From assembly GCA_900766135.1 (NCBI GenBank), contig CAAFUF010000015.1, forward strand, positions 124,001-188,000: 64,000 bases of DNA. Direction: 5' to 3'. The position numbers and the translations under genes are program-made. Under the pieces are notes generated by a model that was not told the DNA's origin, did not search any database, and was given only the letters and a program-made list of their open reading frames with translations. The stretch's first letter is position 1. Every line of letters starts with the position of its first letter. The DNA is from Paenibacillaceae bacterium. Lineage in GTDB: Bacteria; Bacillota; Bacilli; Paenibacillales; Paenibacillaceae. Shown here piece after piece: positions 1 to 7,768 of this stretch.

Positions 1-297
1 CTGCCGCCGGAGGCGTTGTTTGCCCGTTACGGCGGGGAAGAATTCGCGATAGGCCTGCCGGACGCCGCGATCGGGGAAGCGGTCGAATGGGCCGAACGGC
101 TGCGCGCGGCCTTGAGCGCCGAGCCGCTTCAAACCGGGACCGATAACATCGGCATCACGGCCAGCTTTGGCGTCGCCCCTTCGCTTGGTGCCGCCGATAC
201 GCTGGAATCGCTGCTTCGGGACGCGGATGCCGCCCTATACGATTCCAAACGGAATGGCCGCAATGCGGTCAGTCTGGTCGCCGCCGCGAAGGAATAG
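1..297 (+). CDS. GGDEF-domain protein, C-terminal part (diguanylate cyclase)
   Basis: The reading frame is open from the first base of the window, so the start lies upstream. The visible part carries the GGEEF active-site signature (about residues 11-15 of the fragment) followed by the typical end of a GGDEF domain, including a SFGVA segment and an ADAALYDSKRNGRN tail close to the usual ADxALYxAKxxGRN. GGDEF domains with an intact signature make cyclic di-GMP from two GTP. The N-terminal sensory or membrane part is not visible, so the input signal cannot be stated. Transcription ends at the hairpin at 349-402, shared with the convergent downstream gene. Confidence 0.9.
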   Translation: MPPEALFARYGGEEFAIGLPDAAIGEAVEWAERLRAALSAEPLQTGTDNIGITASFGVAPSLGAADTLESLLRDADAALYDSKRNGRNAVSLVAAAKE

Positions 298-348
298 ACT
301 TGGCCGAATGGATTCCTTCGGGAGCCTGCGGCCTCTCTGGCTTGCAAG

Positions 349-402
349 AACAACAGCCTCGCAAACTCGCTCTTCGGAGCGTTTGCGAGGCTGTTGTTTT
401 AT
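349..402. terminator. Bidirectional rho-independent terminator
   Basis: An 18-bp perfect inverted repeat (349-366 with 381-398) is extended by an inner GCTC-TTCG-GAGC hairpin and followed by a T-rich stretch. It lies between the convergent GGDEF gene and the dehydrogenase gene, whose stop codon overlaps its edge. Confidence 0.9.
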
Positions 403-1304
403 TCGTTCGCGCCGATAAAACCCGTCAGATTATCCAGTACCTTGCGAGATAACCTTTCTCTGGCTTCCCGGGTGAAACCCGAAACTTTTGCGGAATAAAT
501 GATTTGGGGATAGCGCTCAAGCTCGGCTTTAAACTCCCCTGCACCGTCCGCGTCAAAGATCGCATAGTTTCCGCTCTCCCGGATCCATTCCCGAAAAGCA
601 GCAGCATCAAAAGGCGCCCCGAGGGAAGTATTAACCAGAATTTTGCCGTGCCCCAAAGCGGCGAATTCTTCGGGCCCGAGGAGCTGGGTGTTTCTGGGCA
701 AATGCATGGAGATGATCTCCGAGGTTCGCAGCAGATCGCGAAGCGGAGCATATTCAACCCCCGCCTGCTCGCAATCCGGTTTGCGGTTCCGGCTGAAATA
801 GTGAACGCGCATGCCGAAAGCGGAAGCCCGATGCGCCAAGATCTTGCCGGTCGCCCCCATCCCGATGATGCCCAGCTTGCGCTGCTGCAGCTCGACCGGT
901 TCGCTTAGCCATTGGTGCGGTCCCAAGCCTTTGAGCAAGCGGATAAGCTCGCTCATGACGAATTCGGCGACCCCTTCATCGCCATAATCACGGACTCCCC
1001 GGACCTCAATGCCTTGCGCTCTGGCCGCAGCGATATCGACATTGGCCGACCGCTCGTCATACAGGCTGCAGCACATTCCGATATATCGAATCGAGGGGTG
1101 GCTTGCAATCACCTCGCGATCGATTTTCGTTCGCCAAGATACGAGTACGCCATCCGCATCTTGGATTCTTTCCATTAACTCGTTTTTGCTTTGCGGGTCC
1201 TGATCAAACTGGATGATCGGTTGTTTCGAGTGCTTTTGCAATTTTTCCAAGGCCCAACCTTCGAGCCCAACGTTGTCCACGCATGTGATTTGATTGAACA
1301 TCAT
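399..1304 (-). CDS. D-isomer-specific 2-hydroxyacid dehydrogenase-like protein with altered active site
   Basis: The protein of about 301 residues has the layout of the NAD-dependent 2-hydroxyacid dehydrogenase family. The central Rossmann motif GIIGMGATGK (about residue 145) is intact. The catalytic Arg, normally in an NTARG-like segment, is replaced (NTSLG), and the His normally in a TPHxG-like segment appears as SAKVSG. Catalysis of the usual 2-keto acid/2-hydroxyacid reaction is therefore doubtful; the protein may bind NAD(H) with a changed reaction or a sensing role. The start is placed at the first of two adjacent ATGs because AGGAGG lies 10 bases upstream; a longer in-frame ATG at 1331 lacks such a site. 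It is monocistronic. Confidence 0.8.
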   Translation of the reverse strand: MMFNQITCVDNVGLEGWALEKLQKHSKQPIIQFDQDPQSKNELMERIQDADGVLVSWRTKIDREVIASHPSIRYIGMCCSLYDERSANVDIAAARAQGIEVRGVRDYGDEGVAEFVMSELIRLLKGLGPHQWLSEPVELQQRKLGIIGMGATGKILAHRASAFGMRVHYFSRNRKPDCEQAGVEYAPLRDLLRTSEIISMHLPRNTQLLGPEEFAALGHGKILVNTSLGAPFDAAAFREWIRESGNYAIFDADGAGEFKAELERYPQIIYSAKVSGFTREARERLSRKVLDNLTGFIGANE

Positions 1305-1448
1305 CTCCAGTAAACCTCCTTGACCCGGCATTTTATGCGCTTCGCAAGCTTGTTTTCTACTATATCACGAAGTGTCGGAAGGATGAATTCTTACGTCTTA
1401 AGGCAGGGTAAACTGTGATAGACTCGAAGTAAGCCAGGAGGGATTAGC

Positions 1449-1499
1449 ATGGAGCTGGATCAGCAAATCGGAGCCGCATGCTGCCGAAACGTGGCTTAA
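1449..1499 (+). CDS. Possible 16-residue small ORF
   Basis: A short ATG-TAA frame, MELDQQIGAACCRNVA, lies 7 bases after a strong GGAGGG-type ribosome binding site. It sits alone in the 230-bp gap between two minus-strand genes. It could be a real small peptide, the start of a gene whose remainder has been lost, or chance. No homology is recognised. Confidence 0.2.
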   Translation: MELDQQIGAACCRNVA

Positions 1500-1534
1500 G
1501 CTGATTTCCCGCTGAACGCGCCGTTCGGAACGCC

Positions 1535-2119
1535 TTAGGAACCGCATCCCGGTACGGAATCTAGCAGGATACCGGCTAAACGGCAGCCCTTCGAGAGGAG
1601 GCCTGCGGCATCAAACGGAGCGGGACCGATCGGCGGAAACCAGTCCTCGGGCTCTTCCGTTTCGGATTGAGGATCCAAGCCGCCGAGAAAGTCCCCCGGC
1701 AGAAGGTCATCCTTCCATTCCGGCATGCCCGCTTGTTCCGCAAACGTTCGCAGATCCGGAACGTCCGGCTTAACGGCTTCGGCTTGTACCGCTGGGATGA
1801 ACCCGGCCCCCTCCACTAAGGGCCATACCTGCGGCTCCTCGCTGATCGAGACGTATTTCACCAACACCGCTGCTTCCGTCAGGCGTCGTAACGCATCGGC
1901 TGCCTCGTCGCCGAAACCGGAAACGACAAGCAGGCGCAAGGCGAGCAGTGATTTGTGAAACCGCGTTAATCCCTGCATGTAGGCATAGGCCCTTACGTTC
2001 TGCGGCACCGGCAGCTCAAGCAAGACCTTCTCCAGCCGGTCGGCGGACTGGTCCAAAAGCTGAAGCCGACTGGCGTGGCGCCGCTCCATCTCCAAGATCG
2101 TCTCCTCGTAACTGTACAC
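1535..2119 (-). CDS. Hypothetical protein, helical
   Basis: A 194-residue soluble protein that I do not recognise. The first 110 residues look all-helical, with heptad-like stretches such as QLLDQSADRLEKVLLEL, and a segment GDEAADALRRLTEAAVLVKYV that loosely recalls DUF5677-type proteins; this resemblance is weak. The C-terminal third is rich in Pro, Asp and Glu. It starts with GTG behind GAGGTGA. It is divergent from the LacI-type regulator, and the palindrome at 2172-2185 lies between them, so the regulator may control it. Confidence 0.65.
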   Translation of the reverse strand: MYSYEETILEMERRHASRLQLLDQSADRLEKVLLELPVPQNVRAYAYMQGLTRFHKSLLALRLLVVSGFGDEAADALRRLTEAAVLVKYVSISEEPQVWPLVEGAGFIPAVQAEAVKPDVPDLRTFAEQAGMPEWKDDLLPGDFLGGLDPQSETEEPEDWFPPIGPAPFDAAGLLSKGCRLAGILLDSVPGCGS

Positions 2120-2171
2120 CGTTTCTTCACCTCAGTTGTTCCGATTCCTTTACTGAAGACACTTTAATCGA

Positions 2172-2185
2172 TGAAACGCATTTCA
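2172..2185. promoter_or_regulatory. Candidate LacI-type operator
   Basis: The palindrome TGAAACGCATTTCA (TGAAA half-sites around a 4-bp centre) lies in the divergent intergenic region upstream of the LacI-family gene. LacI-family operators are short palindromes of this kind, so autoregulation and control of the divergent gene are possible. The spacing at the centre does not fit a CcpA cre site (12 of 14 positions, CG dinucleotide displaced). Confidence 0.4.
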
Positions 2186-2278
2186 GGTCAACCCCTTCTT
2201 TTGCATTAGCGCCATTTACGGTAAAGTGGTATTCAAGAAGCCAAACCGCACATCAATTGGGGGAGGAGACCGGATGGC

Positions 2279-3238
2279 ATGGCCAACATCAAGGAGATAG
2301 CCAAACTGGCAGGAGTATCGGTATCAACCGTATCCAGAGTGATTAACGACCACCCTTACGTCAGCCCGGAAAAAAGAGAAGCGGTCAAGCGAGCCATGGA
2401 TGCGGCAAATTACGAGCGGAATATCAACGCCGTCCATCTAAGCCGCGGCAAAACGAATCTGATCGGCGTAGTCGTTCCTTCTATCCGTCGTCCGTATTAC
2501 GGCATGCTGGTTGACGGAATCGCCGACGAGGCGATGAAGGACAACTACAAGCTGGTGTTCATCCAGACCGATTACGAGGTTGAACGGGAGCTGGATGCGT
2601 TGATGATGCTGAAGCTGAAGCAGATCGACGGGCTGATCATCGGGTCTAGGGCATGCGAGTGGGAGGTTGTCGAGGAATATGCGAAGTACGGGCCGATTAC
2701 GGTGCTTGAGGACGGCCGGGGGCGGAACGTGTCGTCTATCTTTTTCGACCATTCCGGCAGCTTTACCCGGGCGCTAACCTATTTATGGGGCAAAGGACAC
2801 CGAAAGATCGGGTATTGCCTGGCCCGCAAATCCAGTCCGAACAGCCTGAGGCGAACCGCTGCCTATCGGGATTTCCTTGCCGGCAAACATCAGGCGTACC
2901 GTCCGGATTACGTCTTTTATGACTGCGCCCTGCTGGAAGACGGGGAATGGATCATGGAACGGATCAGGCGGATGGAGGATCCGCCGACCGCGTTGCTGGT
3001 GACCAGTGACCAAGTGGCCGCAGGTATTCTGGCTTATTGTACGGAGCGAGGTATCCAGGTGCCGGACGAGCTGGCCCTCGTCGGGTTCGATAACCAGCCC
3101 ATCGCCAAGATGCTAAATATGACGACGTTCGAGATTCCGCTAGCGGAAATCGGCCGGCAGTTGTTTCGCCAAGCCACCGCGGAAACCCGGTCCCACCTGG
3201 AGATTCCCCTCCTTTTCATCGAACGTTCGACGGTATAA
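2279..3238 (+). CDS. LacI-family transcriptional regulator
   Basis: The 319-residue protein has the canonical LacI N-terminus: helix-turn-helix NIKEIAKLAGVSVSTVSRVIN (residues 3-23), hinge region to about residue 60, then a periplasmic-binding-protein-like effector domain (LIGVVVPSIRRPYYGMLVDGI). It should bind a palindromic operator and respond to a sugar or related ligand. No transporter or catabolic gene is adjacent on the same strand, so its ligand is unknown. A GGAGGAG site precedes the ATG. It is convergent with the HD-domain gene with only 18 bp between stop codons. Confidence 0.92.
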   Translation: MANIKEIAKLAGVSVSTVSRVINDHPYVSPEKREAVKRAMDAANYERNINAVHLSRGKTNLIGVVVPSIRRPYYGMLVDGIADEAMKDNYKLVFIQTDYEVERELDALMMLKLKQIDGLIIGSRACEWEVVEEYAKYGPITVLEDGRGRNVSSIFFDHSGSFTRALTYLWGKGHRKIGYCLARKSSPNSLRRTAAYRDFLAGKHQAYRPDYVFYDCALLEDGEWIMERIRRMEDPPTALLVTSDQVAAGILAYCTERGIQVPDELALVGFDNQPIAKMLNMTTFEIPLAEIGRQLFRQATAETRSHLEIPLLFIERSTV

Positions 3239-3256
3239 GCCGCTACGAATCGCGAT

Positions 3257-3895
3257 TCATTCCTTCCAAGGGGAGTGATGAATGCAATCGCAGAAGTTTT
3301 TCCGTTGGAATCCGGGGATCATGGCGGCGCACACGTCGGCCTTAATATTCCCGAAGGTGGTATCCGTTTTGTGTTTAAAGCCCTCGAAAAACGCAGGGAT
3401 GATGCGATTCTTGAAATCGTTGCGAGGAAAGGCAGCCACGATCTCTTGGCGCACCTCTTCCGAAATCCGTTCGAAGTTCTCGCCCATCACGTCATAACCG
3501 ACCCCGGAGTAGAGCAAGGCGACTTCGGGTTCTTTGTGTTCGGCGACGCCGATGGTGGTATGCAAAGCGATCGCATCCCACACTAACCGGATGGATTCCT
3601 GGGGGACGCCGCGGCTTCTCAGAAATTCGCGGGCCGCGTCGGCGCCGTCGACCTCAAAACGTTTGTCCGGACTGCTGTAATGCGGGGTGAGGCCCAAATC
3701 ATGGAACAGGGCGCTGATATAAAGCAATTCGGCGTCATATTTCACGTTCGCTTGGTTCCCCTGTACGGCGGCAAATAGAAATACGCGGTTCGAGTGGTTC
3801 CACAGCAGCTCGTCTCCGTATTCGCGCAGCAATTCGGCGGCTTCCAGAGAGAGCTTGCTATCGGGGATTTTGATTTCGGCAATCGAATTCGGCAT
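3257..3895 (-). CDS. HD-domain phosphohydrolase-like protein
   Basis: A 212-residue HD-superfamily protein. Metal-binding elements are visible in order: NHSNRVF (about residue 34), ALFHDLGL (the HD pair, about residue 66) and AIALHTTIG (about residue 110). The arrangement, with GVPQ and HTT segments, resembles the cyanamide hydratase/DDI-like HD subgroup, which contains small-molecule hydrolases as well as uncharacterised members; the substrate cannot be assigned. AGGAGG precedes the ATG by 8 bases. It is divergent from a LysR-type regulator, the usual arrangement of a target gene and its regulator. Confidence 0.85.
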   Translation of the reverse strand: MPNSIAEIKIPDSKLSLEAAELLREYGDELLWNHSNRVFLFAAVQGNQANVKYDAELLYISALFHDLGLTPHYSSPDKRFEVDGADAAREFLRSRGVPQESIRLVWDAIALHTTIGVAEHKEPEVALLYSGVGYDVMGENFERISEEVRQEIVAAFPRNDFKNRIIPAFFEGFKHKTDTTFGNIKADVCAAMIPGFQRKNFCDCIHHSPWKE

Positions 3896-3954
3896 GATGG
3901 ATTCCTCCTAAGTTTTCAGTTCTATTCGTTTTCAGGCTCATTGTAGCGTTCAAA

Positions 3955-3975
3955 ATGATCATTGATCAATATGAT
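3955..3975. promoter_or_regulatory. Candidate LysR-type operator between divergent genes
   Basis: Overlapping palindromes (ATTGATCAAT at 3961-3970, and ATCAT-N8-ATGAT at 3958-3975) lie in the 142-bp intergenic region between the HD-domain gene and the LysR-type gene. LysR-type regulators bind interrupted dyads of T-N11-A type in such positions. Confidence 0.45.
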
Positions 3976-4037
3976 TGTTTCGATGATAATGATAGATAGA
4001 TTAAATCGATATAGGATCCGGGGAGGATGGGGTACGC

Positions 4038-4931
4038 ATGGAACTTAGGCAACTGGAATGTTTCAAAGCGGTTTGCCAGGAGCTGCATTTTACGAAGGCG
4101 GCCGAACGCTTGAACATCTCGCAGCCGACCCTCAGCTATCAAATCAAGTTATTGGAGGACGAGTTAAAGGTTCCGTTGTTCAACCGGATCGGCAAAAAAA
4201 TTACGATGACTCCGGCGGGTCATATTTTGCACAAATATTGCGCCGTCATCTTCAATTCATTAGCCGGCGTTCGCGAGGAAATTTCCGAATTGCATCATCT
4301 GGAGCGCGGCGAATTGGCGGTGGCCACATTGATCGGGGAATTAAACGAACTCGTATCCGGGCTGCTTGGGGAATTCTACCCCCGGCATCCCCGCTTGCAG
4401 CTCAAGTTGCTCGGAGTCGAAGACGTGGTCGAGTACCTTGTGTCGGAGGAGGCGGATTTTGCGGTGACGATCCTGCCGCAGGAGGAGGACGAACGATTCG
4501 CTGCCATCCCTCTGTACAAGGAGGACTTCTATTTCGTCGCACCAGAGGCCCACCCTCTGGCCGGGCAAACCTCGATCGATTTCGAACGCATCGCGGAAGA
4601 AGCGGTGGTTATGTTTCCTCCGACGCACCGTTGCCGGCAACTGGTCGATGCGGCTTGCGCAATTAAAGGGTTTACGCTTCAGCCCCAAATCGAAACGACC
4701 ACCATCGGTTCCTTGCTTCGACTGGTCCGCTCCGACGCAGGCGTGACCATCCTGTCCAGGACGCTGCTGGAAATGAACGATACGCGGGGGTTGTGCCTTC
4801 TTCCGCTGCGAAATCCCTCCCTGACCCGGGAAGTAGGCATCGTTCACCTGAAGGATAAATACCTTGGCGCGGCCGCGCGGGAATTCATTGCGCTGATCCA
4901 AGAACGTGTTCGTACTTTGAAGGAGATATAG
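4038..4931 (+). CDS. LysR-family transcriptional regulator
   Basis: The 297-residue protein begins with the typical LysR winged helix-turn-helix (MELRQLECFKAV...FTKAAERLNISQPTLSYQIKLLEDEL, residues 1-44), followed by a substrate-binding domain with two alpha/beta lobes from about residue 90. The overall form is close to CynR/CbbR-like members, but the effector is unknown. It is divergent from the HD-domain gene, with a dyad in between, which suggests it controls that gene and itself. The gene ends in a strong terminator at 4979-5034. Confidence 0.92.
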   Translation: MELRQLECFKAVCQELHFTKAAERLNISQPTLSYQIKLLEDELKVPLFNRIGKKITMTPAGHILHKYCAVIFNSLAGVREEISELHHLERGELAVATLIGELNELVSGLLGEFYPRHPRLQLKLLGVEDVVEYLVSEEADFAVTILPQEEDERFAAIPLYKEDFYFVAPEAHPLAGQTSIDFERIAEEAVVMFPPTHRCRQLVDAACAIKGFTLQPQIETTTIGSLLRLVRSDAGVTILSRTLLEMNDTRGLCLLPLRNPSLTREVGIVHLKDKYLGAAAREFIALIQERVRTLKEI

Positions 4932-4978
4932 GTGCAGGCGCCGCCGCATCCGGTGCTGGGAATGTAACGGTTCCGGCA

Positions 4979-5034
4979 GATCCCTGCGTGCAGGAAGCTT
5001 GATCTAGGGGCTTCCCGAACAGGGGTCTTTTTTT
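4979..5034 (+). terminator. Rho-independent terminator after the LysR gene
   Basis: Outer stem GATCCCTG (4979-4986) pairs with CAGGGGTC (5020-5027, one G-T pair), enclosing a second GAAGC/GCTTC stem; seven T residues follow. Confidence 0.75.
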
Positions 5035-5110
5035 GTCTGTCAACGTAAGGGATCTTTGCGCATGTTTCCCGGCTGCGACAGTCATACTAGCTGAAAGGAG
5101 GCTGGTGTTG

Positions 5111-5635
5111 ATGACGGCGGGAGAAATCGGTTTTTATTTTCTGCTGTATTCGCTCTTTGGCTGGCTGCTCGAAAATGTGTACAGCCGGTTCACGCAGGGG
5201 GTGTTCTGGAAGGAGGGCTTCTTGAAGGGCCCGTTTAAGCCGATGTACGGCGTCGCCCCGCTGCTCTTGCTGGTGCTTGTGCCTGAAGGAGAAGGAGCTC
5301 GGCCGCTGCTGGCGGCTTTGCTCTGCCTGATCATCCCGACCGCTGTTGAAGGGGTCAGCGGCTACTTGCTGCTAACGATGTTCGGGCGCAGATGGTGGGA
5401 TTATTCGGGGCTTCGCTTTCAGTTAGGCGGCCATGTCTGCCTGCGGTTCTCGTTGTATTGGGGCTTCCTGTCGACGTTGATGCTGAAAGGGGTTCACCCC
5501 TTGGCAGAACAGGCGTATCTAAGCATTTCCTCGGTATGGCCCGTAGCGGGTCCGGCGCTGTTATTGCTGTTTGCTGCCGATCTGGTGTGGACATGCCTGA
5601 CGCGGCGGCGCGAATTTCGCGGAAGCATGATCTGA
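5111..5635 (+). CDS. PF06541-type membrane protein (putative ABC transporter type IV permease)
   Basis: A 174-residue hydrophobic protein with four to five predicted membrane segments. The N-terminal YSLFGWLLENVYS and GFLKGPFKPMYG segments are the signature of the PF06541 family, named as putative ABC-transporter type IV although no transported substrate is established. The start is set at ATG 5111, 9 bases after AGGAGG; TTG 5108 is equally placed. It ends 35 bp before the deacetylase-like gene and is probably cotranscribed with it, suggesting an envelope-related role. Confidence 0.8.
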   Translation: MTAGEIGFYFLLYSLFGWLLENVYSRFTQGVFWKEGFLKGPFKPMYGVAPLLLLVLVPEGEGARPLLAALLCLIIPTAVEGVSGYLLLTMFGRRWWDYSGLRFQLGGHVCLRFSLYWGFLSTLMLKGVHPLAEQAYLSISSVWPVAGPALLLLFAADLVWTCLTRRREFRGSMI

Positions 5636-5670
5636 ACTCCGGCCGAAGCGGAGTAAAGGAGGGAGCCATA

Positions 5671-6588
5671 TTGTCATTATTCAGGAAGCCGGTTCGCTGG
5701 CTGCCGGTACTGGCCGCCACTTGTCTGACGGCGCTGCTGCTTGCGGCGCCGGTCAGCGGAAGCGCTGCACCGTCAGCAGCAGCACCGGGAGAAGCCACCG
5801 GTCCGGAAGGATCAGGAGGACAAAGGACGGAAGCAACGGCGGAACGCAGACAACAACCGCCTTCCCGTAAACTCGCGGTCATTATCGACGATTTGGGCAA
5901 CCGGATGGACGGGACGGACGAAGTGCTGAACCTGCCGATCAAATTGACCGTTGCGGTCATGCCTTTCTTGGAAACCACGCAGGAGGATGCGCAGCGGGCG
6001 CATGAGCGGGGGCATGAGGTGATCGTTCATTTGCCCATGGAGCCGAAGCAAGGAAAGCCGGAGTGGCTGGGTCCCGGAGCGATCCTCTCCGGCATGACGG
6101 ACGAGGAAATCCGGCAGAGGGTGGAAGCTGCGATCGAACAAGTCCCTTACGCCGTAGGGATAAACAACCATATGGGCTCGAAGGTGACCGGGGACGAGCG
6201 CGTGATGTCGGTCATATTGGAGGTATGCCGCGAACGGGGATTATTTTTCGTGGACAGCAAAACCAACTATTGGTCCGTCATTCCGCGCTTAAGCGAGGAG
6301 AAGGGGCTGCCCCGGTTGGAAAACGACGTTTTCCTGGACGATGTGGGCAGCGAGGAGCATGTCGCCGGGCAACTGCGGCAGGTCCTTGAAATATTGAAGA
6401 AAGACCAACGCGGCAGTTGCATCACCATCGGACATGTGGGGGTGCAAGGCAAGAAAACGGCGGCCGCCCTGAAAAAAAACATCCCTATTCTGCAGGCCGA
6501 AGGCGTAAGCTTCATCGGGATCAGCGAATTGGCGCGGGAACAAATCAGTCCCGGCATTCAGCCGGGACCGGGGTTCACATTACCGTAA
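5671..6588 (+). CDS. Divergent polysaccharide deacetylase-family protein (PF04748)
   Basis: About 305 residues: an N-terminal signal segment (residues 8-34), a low-complexity Ala/Pro/Gly linker, then from residue 67 the PF04748 domain starting with LAVIIDDLGN and followed by HEVIVHLPMEP, INNHMGSK, FFVDSKTN and ITIGHVG. This family shares the NodB-like fold of sugar deacetylases, with D-D and H residues in metal-ligand positions; an activity on cell-wall or exopolysaccharide is an inference. The start is TTG 5671 behind AGGAGGG; the upstream extension of the frame overlaps the previous gene and is not used. Its 3' end overlaps the convergent amidase gene by 14 bp. Confidence 0.85.
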   Translation: MSLFRKPVRWLPVLAATCLTALLLAAPVSGSAAPSAAAPGEATGPEGSGGQRTEATAERRQQPPSRKLAVIIDDLGNRMDGTDEVLNLPIKLTVAVMPFLETTQEDAQRAHERGHEVIVHLPMEPKQGKPEWLGPGAILSGMTDEEIRQRVEAAIEQVPYAVGINNHMGSKVTGDERVMSVILEVCRERGLFFVDSKTNYWSVIPRLSEEKGLPRLENDVFLDDVGSEEHVAGQLRQVLEILKKDQRGSCITIGHVGVQGKKTAAALKKNIPILQAEGVSFIGISELAREQISPGIQPGPGFTLP

Positions 6589-7276
6589 AGTATTCGGCAA
6601 TGCCGCGATACAACGCTTCGGCAATACTCTGTTGACCGCGCCTGTTCGTGAGAACGGCGCGGTCTTCGGCGTTGCTGAGGAAGCCCGTTTCCACGATCAC
6701 GGCCGGGCAGTCGATATGGTTCAGTAAATAAAACGGCTTGCCCAGCTCCGGGGTTCGGGCAGCGTTCAGTTCGTAAAGACGCTCCAGCGACCGTTGAATC
6801 GAAGCTGCCAGCATCGCGCTCCGTCCTTCATTCTGATGAAGCACGAGCGGCCCGCGTTTCGACGAGTTCCGTCCCCAGTTGACATGAAGGCTGACGACGA
6901 TCGAAGCGGGCAGCTGTTCGCTGAGTTCCTTGCGCTGCGCCAAATCCCGAAGATGCCGCGAGCGGCTTCGAAGCCAGCGGTTGTCGTCGCTTAAGGCATA
7001 ATCCCCTGTCCGATTGAGTATCGCGCGGTAGCCGTGGCTTCGCAGGATGACGTAGAGCCGCCGCCCGATTTCAAGATTGATGTCCTTTTCCAGAATCTGT
7101 TCATAAGACGTTCCTCCGTCGATTCCGCCATGACCGGCATCGATCAGGATCACCGGCTCGGGGAAGGCATGCCTAAGGTCTTTGCCTTCATCCGCCGAGG
7201 CCGGGGCAATACCGGAACCCAGGGCAACGGGGACCGTCAGGATTATCGCCAGCAGGCATCGTATCATCTTTCCCAT
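6575..7276 (-). CDS. cwlD: N-acetylmuramoyl-L-alanine amidase, CwlD-like
   Basis: The 233-residue protein has an N-terminal signal or membrane anchor (residues 5-28) and one Amidase_3 domain. Zn ligands are visible in IDAGHGGIDGG, the Glu of EKDINLEIG and the His of VVSLHVNWG; the catalytic Glu is in VIVETGFLSN. Length and domain content match sporulation amidase CwlD, which acts with PdaA to make muramic-delta-lactam in the spore cortex. Other single-domain amidases cannot be excluded. The ATG follows AAAGGTGAG by 5 bases. It is convergent with, and overlaps, the deacetylase-like gene. Confidence 0.85.
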   Translation of the reverse strand: MGKMIRCLLAIILTVPVALGSGIAPASADEGKDLRHAFPEPVILIDAGHGGIDGGTSYEQILEKDINLEIGRRLYVILRSHGYRAILNRTGDYALSDDNRWLRSRSRHLRDLAQRKELSEQLPASIVVSLHVNWGRNSSKRGPLVLHQNEGRSAMLAASIQRSLERLYELNAARTPELGKPFYLLNHIDCPAVIVETGFLSNAEDRAVLTNRRGQQSIAEALYRGIAEYFTVM

Positions 7277-7450
7277 GTTGTCTCACCTTTCAGGAGATTC
7301 TTCCTCTTTAGAGTGAGCCTGCGGCGGGGAAATCATGCACATCTTTTGGGGGGCGGACAGAAGCTTGGCGGCCGTGGGTTTAAGGCGGAGGGAATCGGCG
7401 CAAACTAGGGTTAACGAAGAACGACATAGCTGGAAAGGAGCTTTACTTCC

Positions 7451-7678
7451 ATGGCTAAAGGCGACGAGTTGGTCAAATACATCACCGAACGGGTGGTGGA
7501 TTACGTGGAAACGCCGCGGGAAGTCCGCCGCGAGCGATCCAAGGTGAAGGAACCCTGGACCCGGCGCTGGTTCGGCATGATCCCGTTCTCTATCTCCCTG
7601 TGGGCCGGGCAGCTTCCCAAACCGAAGAAGAAGGAAGCCCGGAGCAAAGAGCATGCCTCCCGTTCCCGCGGGGTGTGA
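7451..7678 (+). CDS. yqzE: YqzE-family protein
   Basis: A 75-residue basic protein matching YqzE: the N-terminal DELVKYITERVVDYVETP and the central RRWFGMIPFSISLW segment are the conserved parts, followed by a Lys/Arg-rich tail. The function is unknown; in Bacillus subtilis the gene lies next to the comG competence operon. No comG genes are adjacent here, so it stands alone. AAAGGAG lies 10 bases before the ATG. A strong terminator follows at 7699-7748. Confidence 0.85.
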   Translation: MAKGDELVKYITERVVDYVETPREVRRERSKVKEPWTRRWFGMIPFSISLWAGQLPKPKKKEARSKEHASRSRGV

Positions 7679-7698
7679 CTTGGCCGAGCCCCCAAGCG

Positions 7699-7748
7699 AA
7701 AGCAGCCGTCTTCCGTCCCGCGAGGGAGGAGGCGGCTGCTTTGGGTTT
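7699..7748. terminator. Terminator between convergent yqzE and MocR genes
   Basis: AAAGCAGCCG (7699-7708) pairs with CGGCTGCTTT (7733-7742), with an inner GTCCC/GGGAG extension around a GCGA loop. T residues follow on the plus strand. Confidence 0.75.
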
Positions 7749-7768
7749 GTCCGGAAATCAGGTACATC

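Noticed and set aside
2172..2185. CcpA cre site before the LacI-type gene
   Set aside because: The palindrome has only 12 of 14 matches and lacks the central CG at the correct place; a LacI-type operator fits better.
5392..5670. N-terminal extension of the deacetylase-like protein
   Set aside because: It lies entirely inside the PF06541 gene; the TTG at 5671 with AGGAGGG and a following signal peptide is the better start.
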